Counted from the first letter of the stretch, positions 31,571 through 40,251 are shown. The stretch: 64,000 nucleotides of DNA from Salinibaculum rarum (GCF_030505615.1 NZ_CP129994.1:62001-126000); one strand, 5' to 3'. Notes: a model not told the origin generated them from the letters alone. Program-made: numbers and translations.

Positions 31571-33364
31571 ATGACTCAACACACACTCCCCCGGTCACGC
31601 AAGGTTGTACTCCTAATCATCACGTTCCTCGTGTCTTTCTGTAGCTTCGCCTACGAATTCGTGTACAGCGAAGAACTCACCGTAATGTACGGCAGTACCG
31701 TCACACAGTACGTCATCACGATCGGGCTGTTCTTTTTCGCTCTTGGCCTCGGCTCCACTCTCGTTGACAATCTCGCCACGGATAACTGGGAGAACTTCAC
31801 CCGTCTTGAGCTGTACCTAGCAACTGTCTCCACAACCGGCTTCGTTGGTATCATTCTCCTCAATAGCATTCAACTGCCACCGTGGTTCCCACGTACCGCA
31901 GAAATCTACCTCGCGCGTCTCCCACCGGTTCTCGTTGGTTTCCTCAGTGGTTTTGAACTTCCATATCTCACCAAGATGGTGAACATCGAAGCTGACGACA
32001 CTGGGAGTGACCTCCCGATGACCGTGCGCCGACTCGGTGCAGCACTCCACACCACTATTCACCGCATTCTCAGTGTATTCTTCCACACTAGTACGCCTGA
32101 GGGGTCACGAAGCGGGTTCTCGCTCACGCTCAGCGCAGACTACTTCGGCGGTCTCGTTGGCGCTCTCATCTACGCGAAATATCTCTACCCGACATTCGGC
32201 CTTATCCCCACCGTGTTCATTCTCGCATTCCTCAACGTGCTTGCGGCACTCTTGTTCGTCGCACGGTTCAGCGGGACCTCATGGGGTGTTTTCAGCGGCG
32301 ATGCACCAACTGGTGGCGTCATCAGCCACGACCACACTGCGGTTGTCCTTGCGTTGTTGGTGCTGACTGCTGGGTACGGTGGTGTGCTAATGCAGCATGA
32401 CACTGTCGAGCGCGACCTCACTGCGATGTACTTGGAGCAAACCTACGAAGAGGAGTACACACCGACACGAGGGTCGCCACCCACGATGGATGTTGAGGTT
32501 ACGAATCAATTCACAACGAACTACCAGCACGTCGTGAAGTACACGCGGACGTGGGAAGGTACTGGCCCAAACCCGTACTTCAATGGGACAACGGAAACTT
32601 GCCTTCGGTTGGACACCGCTGTTCAGATGTGCGACTCGTGGGCGGACAGCTATCATAACGGTCTCGTGGATGTCCCGATGGCAATGTACGAGAACTCCAC
32701 GCAGACGAACGTTCTTCTCATCGGTGGCGGGGACCACGTCGCCCTCAACCACCTTAGGGAGTACAATGTGTCCGTCGATCGTGTTGATCTTGATGGGGAA
32801 TTCATGCGCTGGGCGCGGAACGCGTCATTCCTCCAGCAATGGCACGAAAACGCGTACAAGTACCCGAACCAGACTACTACAGTTGGTGACGGGTACACGT
32901 ATGTGCGGAACACGGACACAACGTACGACGTTATCCTGCTGGATATTCCGGGAGCGAAAGACAACAGCCTCCTGAAAATGTACTCGGTGGAGTTCTATCA
33001 GGCACTCCGCGACAATCTTGAGCGAGATGGCGTGGTCGTCACATGGGGGTACACGCCCACCGGATACACACAGCATTACCACGCCTACATGAACACCGTG
33101 TCCGCAGCTGGGTTCGAAGACCAGATGCAGTACTGGGCCAGGGAAGATATTGACGGTGACAAGGAAACTGAGCGTGTTGAACTCTTCTACATGTTTTCAC
33201 CGCATGACCGCACCGGCAAGTACCCGACTCGAGCGGGCGGTGCATACGTGCACCGCCACGAAGACCGGTACGCGACGCTCCAGTGGACCGATATTCCGAC
33301 GTTCAATGGTATCGATTCGAATTCAATCTTCGATCCGAATTACGACATTCTCATCAACCCATGA
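31571..33364 (+). CDS. membrane-anchored spermidine-synthase-like protein
   Basis: The start is the ATG at 31571 (597 residues). The first 280 residues hold about seven membrane helices, the start being KVVLLIITFLVSFCSFAYEF. The rest is a methyltransferase-like aminopropyltransferase domain with NVLLIGGGDHVALNHL, DRVDLDGEFMRWA and YDVILLDIPGAKDNSLLKMY. The last motif lacks the usual paired acidic residues (D-x-x-D-P), so classical spermidine synthesis is doubtful. The bacterial relatives sit in clusters with lipoprotein, DUF350 and PspA-type genes. The downstream gene overlaps it by 4 bases (ATGA). Confidence 0.88.
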   Translation: MTQHTLPRSRKVVLLIITFLVSFCSFAYEFVYSEELTVMYGSTVTQYVITIGLFFFALGLGSTLVDNLATDNWENFTRLELYLATVSTTGFVGIILLNSIQLPPWFPRTAEIYLARLPPVLVGFLSGFELPYLTKMVNIEADDTGSDLPMTVRRLGAALHTTIHRILSVFFHTSTPEGSRSGFSLTLSADYFGGLVGALIYAKYLYPTFGLIPTVFILAFLNVLAALLFVARFSGTSWGVFSGDAPTGGVISHDHTAVVLALLVLTAGYGGVLMQHDTVERDLTAMYLEQTYEEEYTPTRGSPPTMDVEVTNQFTTNYQHVVKYTRTWEGTGPNPYFNGTTETCLRLDTAVQMCDSWADSYHNGLVDVPMAMYENSTQTNVLLIGGGDHVALNHLREYNVSVDRVDLDGEFMRWARNASFLQQWHENAYKYPNQTTTVGDGYTYVRNTDTTYDVILLDIPGAKDNSLLKMYSVEFYQALRDNLERDGVVVTWGYTPTGYTQHYHAYMNTVSAAGFEDQMQYWAREDIDGDKETERVELFYMFSPHDRTGKYPTRAGGAYVHRHEDRYATLQWTDIPTFNGIDSNSIFDPNYDILINP

Positions 33365-33906
33365 CAGACTCACCATCACCTCCGACGATGCACTTTGCCT
33401 ATACGGCAACGGCACCGCCACTTGAAGACCTGAGTGTGAAGCAGGCCGTACCTGGAACCCTGTTCGACGCACCAGCTGTCTTCCTGGTCATCGGGAACTC
33501 GCATTGTGTTCTCGCACCAGCATTGCAGTTCGCCGAATTGTGTTCGTGCTTGCCTCCAGATGCCGAAGTCTCAGCGTCTATCAACCTTGATGAACGCATT
33601 AACAGGCAAGTCACGTTCACAACACCGGGCGTAACTGGAACAACTCGCATCGAAACACAACCGTTGGAAGCATTCCCTGGTCCCGCAGAACAGGATATTG
33701 CATATCGATTCGGGGTAGATGCTTACACGACAATCAGTGTTCAGTCGGCAGGCTACGAAACCTATCATACTTATCCGGAACACGACAAAATAGTGTATAC
33801 GCACACCGCAGTTGAGCGGCGTCGTACTGATGGCGTGGGCGTTGAACCGTCGCCCGAAAGCCCAGTCACACTTCCAACAAACGCTGATTTCCACAAGAAT
33901 GGTTGA
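33361..33906 (+). CDS. hypothetical protein of the SpeE-like operon
   Basis: The ATG at 33361 overlaps the stop of the SpeE-like gene in ATGA, so the two are translationally coupled. The 181-residue soluble protein has a central strand-rich region (AVFLVIGNSHCVLAPALQFAE) followed by beta stretches. There is no membrane helix or enzyme motif. It may bind the substrate or the membrane protein. Function unknown. Confidence 0.7.
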   Translation: MTDSPSPPTMHFAYTATAPPLEDLSVKQAVPGTLFDAPAVFLVIGNSHCVLAPALQFAELCSCLPPDAEVSASINLDERINRQVTFTTPGVTGTTRIETQPLEAFPGPAEQDIAYRFGVDAYTTISVQSAGYETYHTYPEHDKIVYTHTAVERRRTDGVGVEPSPESPVTLPTNADFHKNG

Positions 33907-34849
33907 AACAACACGCGACTACACTGGCGATGTAACACTCACTGGCCAAGAAACTCCGCCCGTAGAAGTAATCGGTCCAGAAGATGTCTTCATTGAACGT
34001 GGGGCCGTCGACGGCGATCTCAAACTCCGCGACGTCGAATACGTGTACACGCACACCCCTATCACTGGTGATGCTGAGATTTCCGCCGTGACGACCCGCA
34101 TCACGGGCGCCCTCGAGGACGCATATGCTGAACCAGACGGTGCTGACGGTGACGTTGTCATTGAGCACGCTGAAGATGTGTTTATCGAAGCAGGCGGTGT
34201 TAGTGGTGATGTGACAGCGCACGGAGCAGAGAACATCTTCGATGATACCGGCGCTGGCATCCCGTCGTTGGAACCGAGTGAGTACGACGTCACGGTTACG
34301 GGGTGGAAACAACAGACTCACTACGAACACCCAGTGACGGGCGTGTATCTTACTGGCGCGAAACATTCCGTCACGGTCAATGACATCGACGACGATATTG
34401 CTGTGTATGTCACTGGGTGGGATCATGATGTGACACTTCGTGGAGACGGGACTGGGATTCGTGGAGACACACCAACGGTGTCAGTGTATCTGCTTGGCCG
34501 TGACAATACTCTCGACGTTGGGTCACATCTCTCCGTTGACGTGGTGAGTGACCCTGGGATGCGGAACACTGTTGAAGAGCAACCAGTCTCGGTTGACGCC
34601 GTGATTGAAACCTCTCGTTCTGAGGCGTTCCCGATGTTCGGTCGGCGGAAAGTCACGTATCAAACGCCGGCGGCAGAGACTGAGACGTGCCCTGGATGCG
34701 GCGAAGATGCTGATGGTATCATTGCCCGTCAGCACATGGATGCTTTCTTCCTGTTTGGTCACCCGGTCAAAGTCTACGATCAGAGTTCAAATCCGCCGAA
34801 AGAATGCGAACACTGCGCGACACCATCTCATTCCCCGACATCGTTTTGA
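33899..34849 (+). CDS. beta-helix-like protein with C-terminal zinc ribbon
   Basis: The ATG at 33899 overlaps the previous stop by 8 bases. The 316-residue product has repeating beta-strand rungs. Three are of the form EDVFIE-G-V-x-G-D (near residues 23, 90 and 107). Further rungs read VTVTGWK, VYLTGAKHSVTVND, AVYVTGWDHDVTLRG and VYLLGRDNTLDVG. This resembles DUF3060 or bactofilin-like stacks. The last 60 residues hold CPGC and CEHC, a zinc ribbon. No signal peptide is seen, so it is likely cytoplasmic and may scaffold the SpeE-like enzyme at the membrane. Confidence 0.75.
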   Translation: MVETTRDYTGDVTLTGQETPPVEVIGPEDVFIERGAVDGDLKLRDVEYVYTHTPITGDAEISAVTTRITGALEDAYAEPDGADGDVVIEHAEDVFIEAGGVSGDVTAHGAENIFDDTGAGIPSLEPSEYDVTVTGWKQQTHYEHPVTGVYLTGAKHSVTVNDIDDDIAVYVTGWDHDVTLRGDGTGIRGDTPTVSVYLLGRDNTLDVGSHLSVDVVSDPGMRNTVEEQPVSVDAVIETSRSEAFPMFGRRKVTYQTPAAETETCPGCGEDADGIIARQHMDAFFLFGHPVKVYDQSSNPPKECEHCATPSHSPTSF

Positions 34850-34853
34850 GAAC

Positions 34854-35609
34854 CTAGATGAGGTCTTCGGTTTCGCGGATGTCGAAAAAGTGGTGTTCTG
34901 GTGTGATGTCAATGCGGGGTGGTGAGAATGCCTGGACAAAGGTATCGGTTGCTTCAGCTGGAAGTGTAAACAGGTGCTTATCGAGGGTGAGAACTCCGGG
35001 GAGGTCACTGAGACGGTCGTGCCATGTTTGCTCTGGTTCTGTCTTGTGCTTCGTTACTGTGTGACTCTCGTAGTCGTCTGTTGGTGGTGTTGTTTCAGGA
35101 TTACTTAGAGTGATACGGCAAGCCGGTGCTCCTCCAGATTCACCGCCGGTTTTGGTGGTGTTGTTTGATTCATCGGTGGGTCTGAGAGATGTCGAACTGA
35201 GAGTGAGTCCGTGCGGCGCTGGTTCGTGTGGAGTGACGTATTGGGAGAACAAGAACGCCGCATCACGAGGTTCTGGAAGATCTTGCGTGCGGCCGTGGAG
35301 AGTTTTGTAGTGCTTTGCAAGGTCGTCGTAGGCAAGGACAGCGCCTTTGTGCCCTTCAATTTCGGCTGGTGTCCAGAAGACAGAGTCTGTAATGCAGAGC
35401 TCCCAGAGTGCGGTGAGCGTTGGTGTCTGATGTGGTGTCGGCGGTGGCACGATGAAAACATGGTCAATGTCGCTAAGTGAAATGAAATCACATGCTGGTA
35501 GAAGGCCGAGATTGCTGTATATGCTCTGGATTTCAGCAATAATATCGACTGTCTCGGGAGTGGAATTTGCATCTGGTGGTTGTGAAGGTGTCGTATGTCC
35601 CTCTGACAT
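34854..35609 (-). CDS. hypothetical protein
   Basis: The start is the ATG read from 35609 (251 residues), supported by a TATA box at about 35636. The protein is acidic, with a Thr/Pro-rich N terminus, and no signal or helix is predicted. Residues 50-150 contain alternating strands (CDFISLSDIDHVFIVPPP) and helices. The C-terminal end reads HHFFDIRETEDLI. It converges on the operon at 30756-34849 with 4 bases between stops. Function unknown. Confidence 0.68.
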   Translation of the reverse strand: MSEGHTTPSQPPDANSTPETVDIIAEIQSIYSNLGLLPACDFISLSDIDHVFIVPPPTPHQTPTLTALWELCITDSVFWTPAEIEGHKGAVLAYDDLAKHYKTLHGRTQDLPEPRDAAFLFSQYVTPHEPAPHGLTLSSTSLRPTDESNNTTKTGGESGGAPACRITLSNPETTPPTDDYESHTVTKHKTEPEQTWHDRLSDLPGVLTLDKHLFTLPAEATDTFVQAFSPPRIDITPEHHFFDIRETEDLI

Positions 35610-35633
35610 CGGCGTTGTACTAGTGTTGTGCCA

Positions 35634-35645
35634 ACTAGTATATAA
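35634..35645 (-). promoter_or_regulatory. TATA box of the 34854 gene
   Basis: On the minus strand, GTTTATATACTAG lies about 25-30 bases upstream of the ATG at 35609. Confidence 0.55.
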
Positions 35646-35764
35646 ACATCTGTGGTCGAAAGAAACCAGTCCCACTTGACACGAACAATTAAACATTTCT
35701 CACCACCACCCTCCCATACTACGAATCCCTCAGTGTTTTCCGCACCACACCCGTATATTACTCC

Positions 35765-36361
35765 ATGAACCCGCGAACAGATTACGAAGATGCTGATCCA
35801 CAAACAGCACGTGCTTTCTTCGAGCTGTTCAAACGACACACGGATGATTTCTCCTTCGGGATCGACAACACGGCCCCTGAAGATGAGGAACTCAGAGCAC
35901 ACCTCACGCCAAGTAACCACACGACTGATACCGGCCGGTCAACATTCACTGTGACCGCGATTAATAACCAAGAGAGCTTTGAAAATATCGCTGAAACGGT
36001 GCAGACCCTCGGACTGAGTATCCTTGAAGAGGTACGGGAAGAACGCACTGATGAGACCATCGGCAACTACAAAAGCGATGTCATAACGGCGTACGCACCG
36101 CAGAACCTCGATGCTGAGTGGAACGTCCCCCACCTTGTCGTGTACGGCTCCCTCACACCAGAGTTCGAAGAAGCCATCCAAGAAGCCGTCGGTACACAGT
36201 TCAACATAACGAACGTCCGAAATCACGTCCTCATCTCAGGTGATTCTCTCACTCATACTCACTGCACTAGAATTGCCGACACAGTACAGGATGCTTCATA
36301 TTTTTTCGAGGACGACCGTCAACATGTCATCTCCAACCTCCACACAGCTGCCCTCTGCTGA
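35765..36361 (+). CDS. hypothetical protein
   Basis: The 198-residue acidic protein has no signal peptide or membrane helix. Middle residues 60-150 include a beta/alpha pattern (STFTVTAINNQES, WNVPHLVVYGSLTPEFEEAI). CGTATATTA, about 12 bases upstream of the ATG, is too close to be the TATA box; the real promoter may lie a little further upstream. No family is recognised. Confidence 0.65.
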   Translation: MNPRTDYEDADPQTARAFFELFKRHTDDFSFGIDNTAPEDEELRAHLTPSNHTTDTGRSTFTVTAINNQESFENIAETVQTLGLSILEEVREERTDETIGNYKSDVITAYAPQNLDAEWNVPHLVVYGSLTPEFEEAIQEAVGTQFNITNVRNHVLISGDSLTHTHCTRIADTVQDASYFFEDDRQHVISNLHTAALC

Positions 36362-36454
36362 CCGACCTCACTCCTCAGAAGAACCCCCGCAAACCCGACT
36401 CTCAACCGAGACAACTCCCTTGACGAATCCTTGGAATTCCGGTGAAGGCAAAGA

Positions 36455-36464
36455 ATTTTAATCC
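36455..36464 (+). promoter_or_regulatory. TATA box of the 36486 gene
   Basis: ATTTTAATCC lies about 25-30 bases upstream of the ATG at 36486. Confidence 0.5.
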
Positions 36465-36485
36465 TACACCCGCGCCTTAGTGAGT

Positions 36486-36965
36486 ATGGCGAAAGGCCCG
36501 ACGCTCACCCGAGACCAAACGGGCGCCCACCGTGTTCAGGCGTCTTTTACCACCGGTCGGTACTACTTTTCGCTGTCCGACCGTGCACAGTCGTTCTTAG
36601 TGAACACACGGAACTACAGCGAAAACCGCGAGATTGCCTGGACAACCTTCCGTACGCTTATCGTCACTGGCGACATCCACCTCCCGAAATCCAACAGTGC
36701 AAGCGTCTCCACTGCGGACGATCTCGCAACGCCAGCCAACCCTCGTGACGCGTCAGATAGCGAACTCCGCGAGCTCGCGTCACTCCTTCGTCGCGGCCGG
36801 TTCACTAATACGCAAATCAACCGCCTCGAGACCATATTCGAGGAAACTGACCTCAGTGATCACATAACCGCCGATGACCTCACTGAGAAAGACACAACAC
36901 AAATCAATGAACTCCGGGATATCGCCCGGGACATCGAGCAAAAAGACACACTCGATGACAAGTGA
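36486..36965 (+). CDS. hypothetical protein paired with a small membrane protein
   Basis: The start is the ATG at 36486; GTG is possible 6 bases earlier. The 159-residue protein has an N-terminal strand region (HRVQASFTTGRYYFSLSD) and a helical C terminus (SELRELASLLRRGRFTNTQI). The downstream 36955 gene overlaps by 11 bases, so the pair is an operon. No family is recognised. Confidence 0.65.
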   Translation: MAKGPTLTRDQTGAHRVQASFTTGRYYFSLSDRAQSFLVNTRNYSENREIAWTTFRTLIVTGDIHLPKSNSASVSTADDLATPANPRDASDSELRELASLLRRGRFTNTQINRLETIFEETDLSDHITADDLTEKDTTQINELRDIARDIEQKDTLDDK

Positions 36966-37176
36966 CCCAGACCACCACACATCAGACGCCACTCCCTCCT
37001 TTTGGCGTCTCAGCTGGCCAGACCGCTTCGCATATATCTTCAACCGGACTGCACTTGGCGCCGGTGTTCTCCTTTCCGGGTGGCACCTGTTCCACGGCAA
37101 TTGGCTGCCTGGTGTCGGACTCTTGCTCCTCGTGCCTGTGTATTTCTATCTTCACGATCGCGTCGACGCCCCCTGA
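36955..37176 (+). CDS. small two-helix membrane protein
   Basis: The 73-residue protein starts at the ATG at 36955, which overlaps the preceding stop. Two membrane-type segments lie near residues 20-45 and 49-66 (GVGLLLLVPVYFYLHDRVD). It is probably co-translated with the upstream gene. The end is followed by a structured transposon relic. Function unknown. Confidence 0.6.
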   Translation: MTSDPDHHTSDATPSFWRLSWPDRFAYIFNRTALGAGVLLSGWHLFHGNWLPGVGLLLLVPVYFYLHDRVDAP

Positions 37177-37186
37177 TAACGCCAAA

Positions 37187-37384
37187 CTCGCACTGCTACC
37201 TGTAACAGTGCGAGAGTCCCGCCCTTCCCGTGAGGGACGAGTGTTCCGACATGCGGTCGGAACCGAACAGCGCACAGACCCGAGTACCGGCCACCGTGGC
37301 GAGAATGTTGCCTCCGGGAGCTCTCAGACCGGCTGAGACTCCCACGGAGGAAACCGCGGCGTTCACGCCGGGGAAGATGTCATA
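37187..37384 (+). mobile_element. structured relic of an IS200/IS605 tnpB 3' end (omega-RNA-like)
   Basis: The segment folds into several hairpins: CTCGCACTG/CAGTGCGAG (from about 37190), GTTCCGAC/GTCGGAAC (near 37246) and GGCGTTCACGCC with flanks (37361-37372). It ends with GCCGGGGAAGATGTCAT, similar to the conserved right ends of haloarchaeal tnpB elements. A short frame reads RPAETPTEETAAFTPGKMS before a stop. No tnpA or full tnpB remains. The identification is from memory of the family ends. Confidence 0.5.
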
Positions 37385-37393
37385 ACTCCTTTC

Positions 37394-37405
37394 CATACTT
37401 TTTAC
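37394..37405 (+). promoter_or_regulatory. TATA box of the 37430 gene
   Basis: CATACTTTTTAC lies about 27 bases upstream of the ATG at 37430, just after the structured relic. Confidence 0.5.
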
Positions 37406-37429
37406 CCTAACCCCAACTAATACTTGCCT

Positions 37430-38350
37430 ATGGAAAGCCCCACGAATACTGGCTTACGCGCTGAGCTCTATGCACCAGAGCGTGTGTGGTGCGATGAAAT
37501 CGACGCATTCCTCGCGCACCTTGACCCCACTTGCATTACCACTCCCCACGGGCGGTTCGCACTCCTTGATGGGATCTACGATCACATTGGAAAATACGCT
37601 CCACTACCAGACACTACACAGCCGAACCGTAGTGGCGACGGTTACAATGGAGGTAGTTCCCGGCAAACGAACAAGAGAAAAAGTTGCGAATTCCAATTTC
37701 TCCTCGATGACCGTGACCGTCACACGTACACGTACTGGATGAACCCTATCAACTCTCTCGAAGTCACTTACGAAACAGTGCAGCAACGTGAGTATGAGGA
37801 CCTTCCTGAAACTGCACAAGCCGCAACACAGTCACCTGACTTCAGCAATTACGGCTCTACCGGTGATCCGTACTACATGATCGGTGGTCTGCTCGTTGAT
37901 CCGCTTGTCACGGATGACGCAGCGACCGCCGCTAACCACGTCAATGAACAACTCGCAGCATTTGCTGACCGTATTTGCTACGTTGCTGATCTCGAACGAT
38001 TCACCGCACCGGGGTACGGAGACTCTCCAGAACACCCGGAAGAATATACGGGCTTCCGATGCCCTGTCAGTGCCTACGGAATCGGTGAAAAGACGACTCA
38101 GAATCTTGCACGCTGTTTTGGAGTGTATTCGAACATCCTCTTCAGCGACCATTCCGTCAGTGAGTTCACTTCCCCGAGTTTTGGAACGCGGCCGGACCCT
38201 ACGACCGCAGAAGAAACAGTGAAAGAAACAACTGAACGATATCGAGACTTCTACGATCGAGGGGTTACCCGTACCGATTTGCAGCCAGAAGACCTCACCG
38301 ACTACCCGAAACCTGCACCGGCGCAATCCATCACGACACCAATCCGATAA
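37430..38350 (+). CDS. hypothetical protein
   Basis: The start is the ATG at 37430 (306 residues); a TTG lies 6 bases upstream. The protein is acidic and soluble, with Tyr-rich and Thr-rich stretches. Features include HGRFALLDGIYDHIGKY near 40 and a middle with YYMIGGLLVDPLVTDD. The C terminus is acidic and Pro-rich. No family or catalytic motif is recognised. It is probably a monocistronic gene, since about 85 bases separate it from the next promoter. Confidence 0.68.
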   Translation: MESPTNTGLRAELYAPERVWCDEIDAFLAHLDPTCITTPHGRFALLDGIYDHIGKYAPLPDTTQPNRSGDGYNGGSSRQTNKRKSCEFQFLLDDRDRHTYTYWMNPINSLEVTYETVQQREYEDLPETAQAATQSPDFSNYGSTGDPYYMIGGLLVDPLVTDDAATAANHVNEQLAAFADRICYVADLERFTAPGYGDSPEHPEEYTGFRCPVSAYGIGEKTTQNLARCFGVYSNILFSDHSVSEFTSPSFGTRPDPTTAEETVKETTERYRDFYDRGVTRTDLQPEDLTDYPKPAPAQSITTPIR

Positions 38351-38360
38351 GCGGTACACG

Positions 38361-38420
38361 GTTAACTACCCCACCCTACTCGCTCGCGCTGACGCGGTCG
38401 TTTCGCTGAGGGTGGGTGGG
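38361..38420 (+). repeat. hairpin of the GTGAACT transposon-end family
   Basis: GTTAACTACCCCACCCTACT followed by CGC and then a 25-base loop; the right arm is AGGGTGGG. The stem CCCACCCT/AGGGTGGG is perfect. It begins 11 bases after the stop of the upstream gene and looks like a transposon left end. Confidence 0.5.
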
Positions 38421-38503
38421 TGACATGCGAGAAAATGAGCGGCTCCAATTTTCTCTCCAGGGGCCAGCATTTATTGGGGTGTTGTGGAATATTTCATGTA
38501 CAG

Positions 38504-39691
38504 ATGTCATCAGCCCCGTTTCCAGAAGATGATGCTGTCGAAATCACGAATCGTATCCCCGGTGCCCAGCTCCAAAGCGAAATCAAAGCCCTGTTGACTG
38601 ACCCGACGTGGGAATCTCCGACAACAATCCAGGTCACACCGAGCGTTGCTGTGCAAATCGCTCGGCTACTGGATCCAGGGCATGTCGGTGCGTCGGTCGA
38701 AATTCTCGTGAAGGAATCAGCAGTGGGCGTTGATGAGCTCATCTCGGTAAGTGATCAGCGACGTCGAATTGAAGAGCAAATGCTGACACAGGGTGGCATC
38801 ACTGAAGAAGAGGAAGAAGTACTAGCAAACTTGCCGACTCGCGGCGTTGAAATCCCAGCTATTGCGCCGGTTTGCTCGGTAGTTCAAGGAATCCTTCTCG
38901 GAGTTGAGGACTATGACGTGTGGGTGGAGAGTTCGTACACGGAGTCCGCACCGGTTCATTTTACGTACGCGTTCCCAGTGACCCCAGAGGCGGGAATCCG
39001 AGGCGCTGCGGGCCTCCCGTACGACCAAGGCCGCGAAAATCCGTTCGATGAAGACGCACTGGTCTTCGCTACGGCCATGGGGACAACGTACTCCGCTGAG
39101 GACATGCCGGACGAGTTGCTCAGCGAGGAATGGGCGCGCCGCCATGAACGCCCTGTGGAAGACGCGCAATCAGCGCCAGACCCCAAGACCAGCGACACCG
39201 AGGTGGGAGACGTCTTCTACAACACCAACACGGACGAGTACTGTTGGGTGCTCGCATTCGACCCAACGCTCGGGGTTCTGCTCCAGTACGAAGACGGGAC
39301 ATTTTGGGATCAGCAACTCCGTGACGATGGTGTTCCAGCAGGCCCGTACGAAGACCGCGACCTCCCAGAGGACTACAGTGGGCCGATTCCGAACCCGGAT
39401 GACCCATGTGACGTGGAGAACCACGTATTCCCAGCTGAGAACCCGACCTCGTACCACGACCTCGAAGACGAAAACGGGATTTGCGGGAACTGTGGTCTTT
39501 CTACGATGACACTGATGGAACTGTACAACCAGTGGCCGTACAACCACGCCGAATACTCATGCGTCGGGTGTGGGACAACTGGGCCCGGTGAAGAACTCAT
39601 CGGACGCTTGGAGGAAGTCGCGGTGTGCGAAGAGTGCTGGGATGAGTCACAGACGCCGCGCGAAAACTACCAACGCCTCACTGACTCCTGA
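38504..39691 (+). CDS. hypothetical zinc-ribbon protein
   Basis: The start is the ATG at 38504 (395 residues), about 30 bases after an AT-rich promoter near 38468-38475. An acidic N-terminal domain (residues 1-200) is followed by a WD/SH3-like stretch EVGDVFYNTNTDEYCWVLAF with DGTFWDQQ (near 240-280). The C-terminal 70 residues hold two CxxC pairs (CGNCG and CVGCG) and a CEEC. It may bind zinc and nucleic acid or proteins. The order of domains is reminiscent of multi-domain accessory proteins, but no family is recognised. Confidence 0.68.
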   Translation: MSSAPFPEDDAVEITNRIPGAQLQSEIKALLTDPTWESPTTIQVTPSVAVQIARLLDPGHVGASVEILVKESAVGVDELISVSDQRRRIEEQMLTQGGITEEEEEVLANLPTRGVEIPAIAPVCSVVQGILLGVEDYDVWVESSYTESAPVHFTYAFPVTPEAGIRGAAGLPYDQGRENPFDEDALVFATAMGTTYSAEDMPDELLSEEWARRHERPVEDAQSAPDPKTSDTEVGDVFYNTNTDEYCWVLAFDPTLGVLLQYEDGTFWDQQLRDDGVPAGPYEDRDLPEDYSGPIPNPDDPCDVENHVFPAENPTSYHDLEDENGICGNCGLSTMTLMELYNQWPYNHAEYSCVGCGTTGPGEELIGRLEEVAVCEECWDESQTPRENYQRLTDS

Positions 39692-39785
39692 CTCTGACTG
39701 TCGCACCTCACTCATTCTCACAACTGGGGCACTTCGGCATATGAATTTCTTCCAAACTCACTTTCTCTGATTTTGTCAGCAGGAA

Positions 39786-39861
39786 AGGGCCGGGTGGGAT
39801 TTGAACCCACGACCAACTGGTTAAAAGCCAGTCGCACTTTGACGAACTGTGCTTCCGGCCC
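39786..39861 (-). tRNA. tRNA-Lys(UUU), non-canonical
   Basis: Acceptor GGGCCGG/CCGGCCC, anticodon stem ACTGG/CCAGT around CTTTTAA (anticodon UUU), T-arm GTGGG/CCCAC with TTCAAAT. Unusual features: positions 8-9 are A-A instead of U-A, the D-loop AGTTCGTCAAA lacks the G18-G19 pair, and the discriminator is U. Folding into an L-shape without GG is not typical. Confidence 0.8.
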
Positions 39862-39914
39862 ACCCTCCACGAATTTCTTGTGCCGAGTATTGTGCTGCCC
39901 TCGAGCCGGGCAAG

Positions 39915-39988
39915 CGTCGAGGGAAGGATTCGAACCTCCACTCGTCCGGGTAACAGCCGGCTGCTTTACCAAGTTAAGCTACCCCGAC
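39915..39988 (-). tRNA. tRNA-Asn(GUU)
   Basis: Acceptor GTCGGGG/CCTCGAC (one G-U), D-loop with GG, anticodon loop CTGTTAC (anticodon GUU) in the stem GCCGG/CCGGA (one terminal mismatch), T-arm GGAGG/CCTTC with TTCGAAT, discriminator G. It is otherwise standard and lacks an intron. Confidence 0.92.
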
Positions 39989-39998
39989 ACGCTATGAG

Positions 39999-40076
39999 AG
40001 GGCCGGCTGGGATTTGAACCCAGGTGATATCGCGGGTTAAGGGCCCACCGCTCCAGTCTGACTAAGCTACCGGCCC
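39999..40076 (-). tRNA. tRNA-Lys(CUU), non-canonical
   Basis: Acceptor GGGCCGG/CCGGCCC, T-arm CTGGG/CCCAG with TTCAAAT. The anticodon stem is GTGGG/CCCGC around CCCTTAA (anticodon CUU), so position 33 is C rather than the nearly universal U. The D-loop (AGTCAGACTG) has no GG, the variable loop is about 8 bases and the discriminator is U. The Lys-CUU reading is the best fit. Confidence 0.72.
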
Positions 40077-40175
40077 GCAGTACGGGTCACGCTGAGTGCA
40101 TCGTGCTCGCTCGTGGTGTCCCGGAAGCGCCGCGGAACGGCGCCTGCGCAGCCCGGACAGCCCGGGCGCGCGGAG

Positions 40176-40251
40176 TCCGCCCTCCCCGATTTGAACGGGG
40201 GACACGCAGATCTACAGTCTGCTGCTCTAAGCCAGCCTGAGCTAAGGGCGG
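40176..40251 (-). tRNA. tRNA-Tyr(GUA)
   Basis: Acceptor CCGCCCT/AGGGCGG, D-loop with GG, anticodon GUA in CTGTAGA, T-arm CCCCG/CGGGG with TTCAAAT, discriminator A. The C1-G72 pair is the archaeal Tyr identity element. No intron is present. The gene is nearest to the probable promoter of the tRNA cluster. Confidence 0.93.

Noticed and set aside
16491-40251. Introns in the tRNA genes
   Set aside because: All six tRNAs form contiguous cloverleaf arms in the DNA; no bulge-helix-bulge intron is needed.
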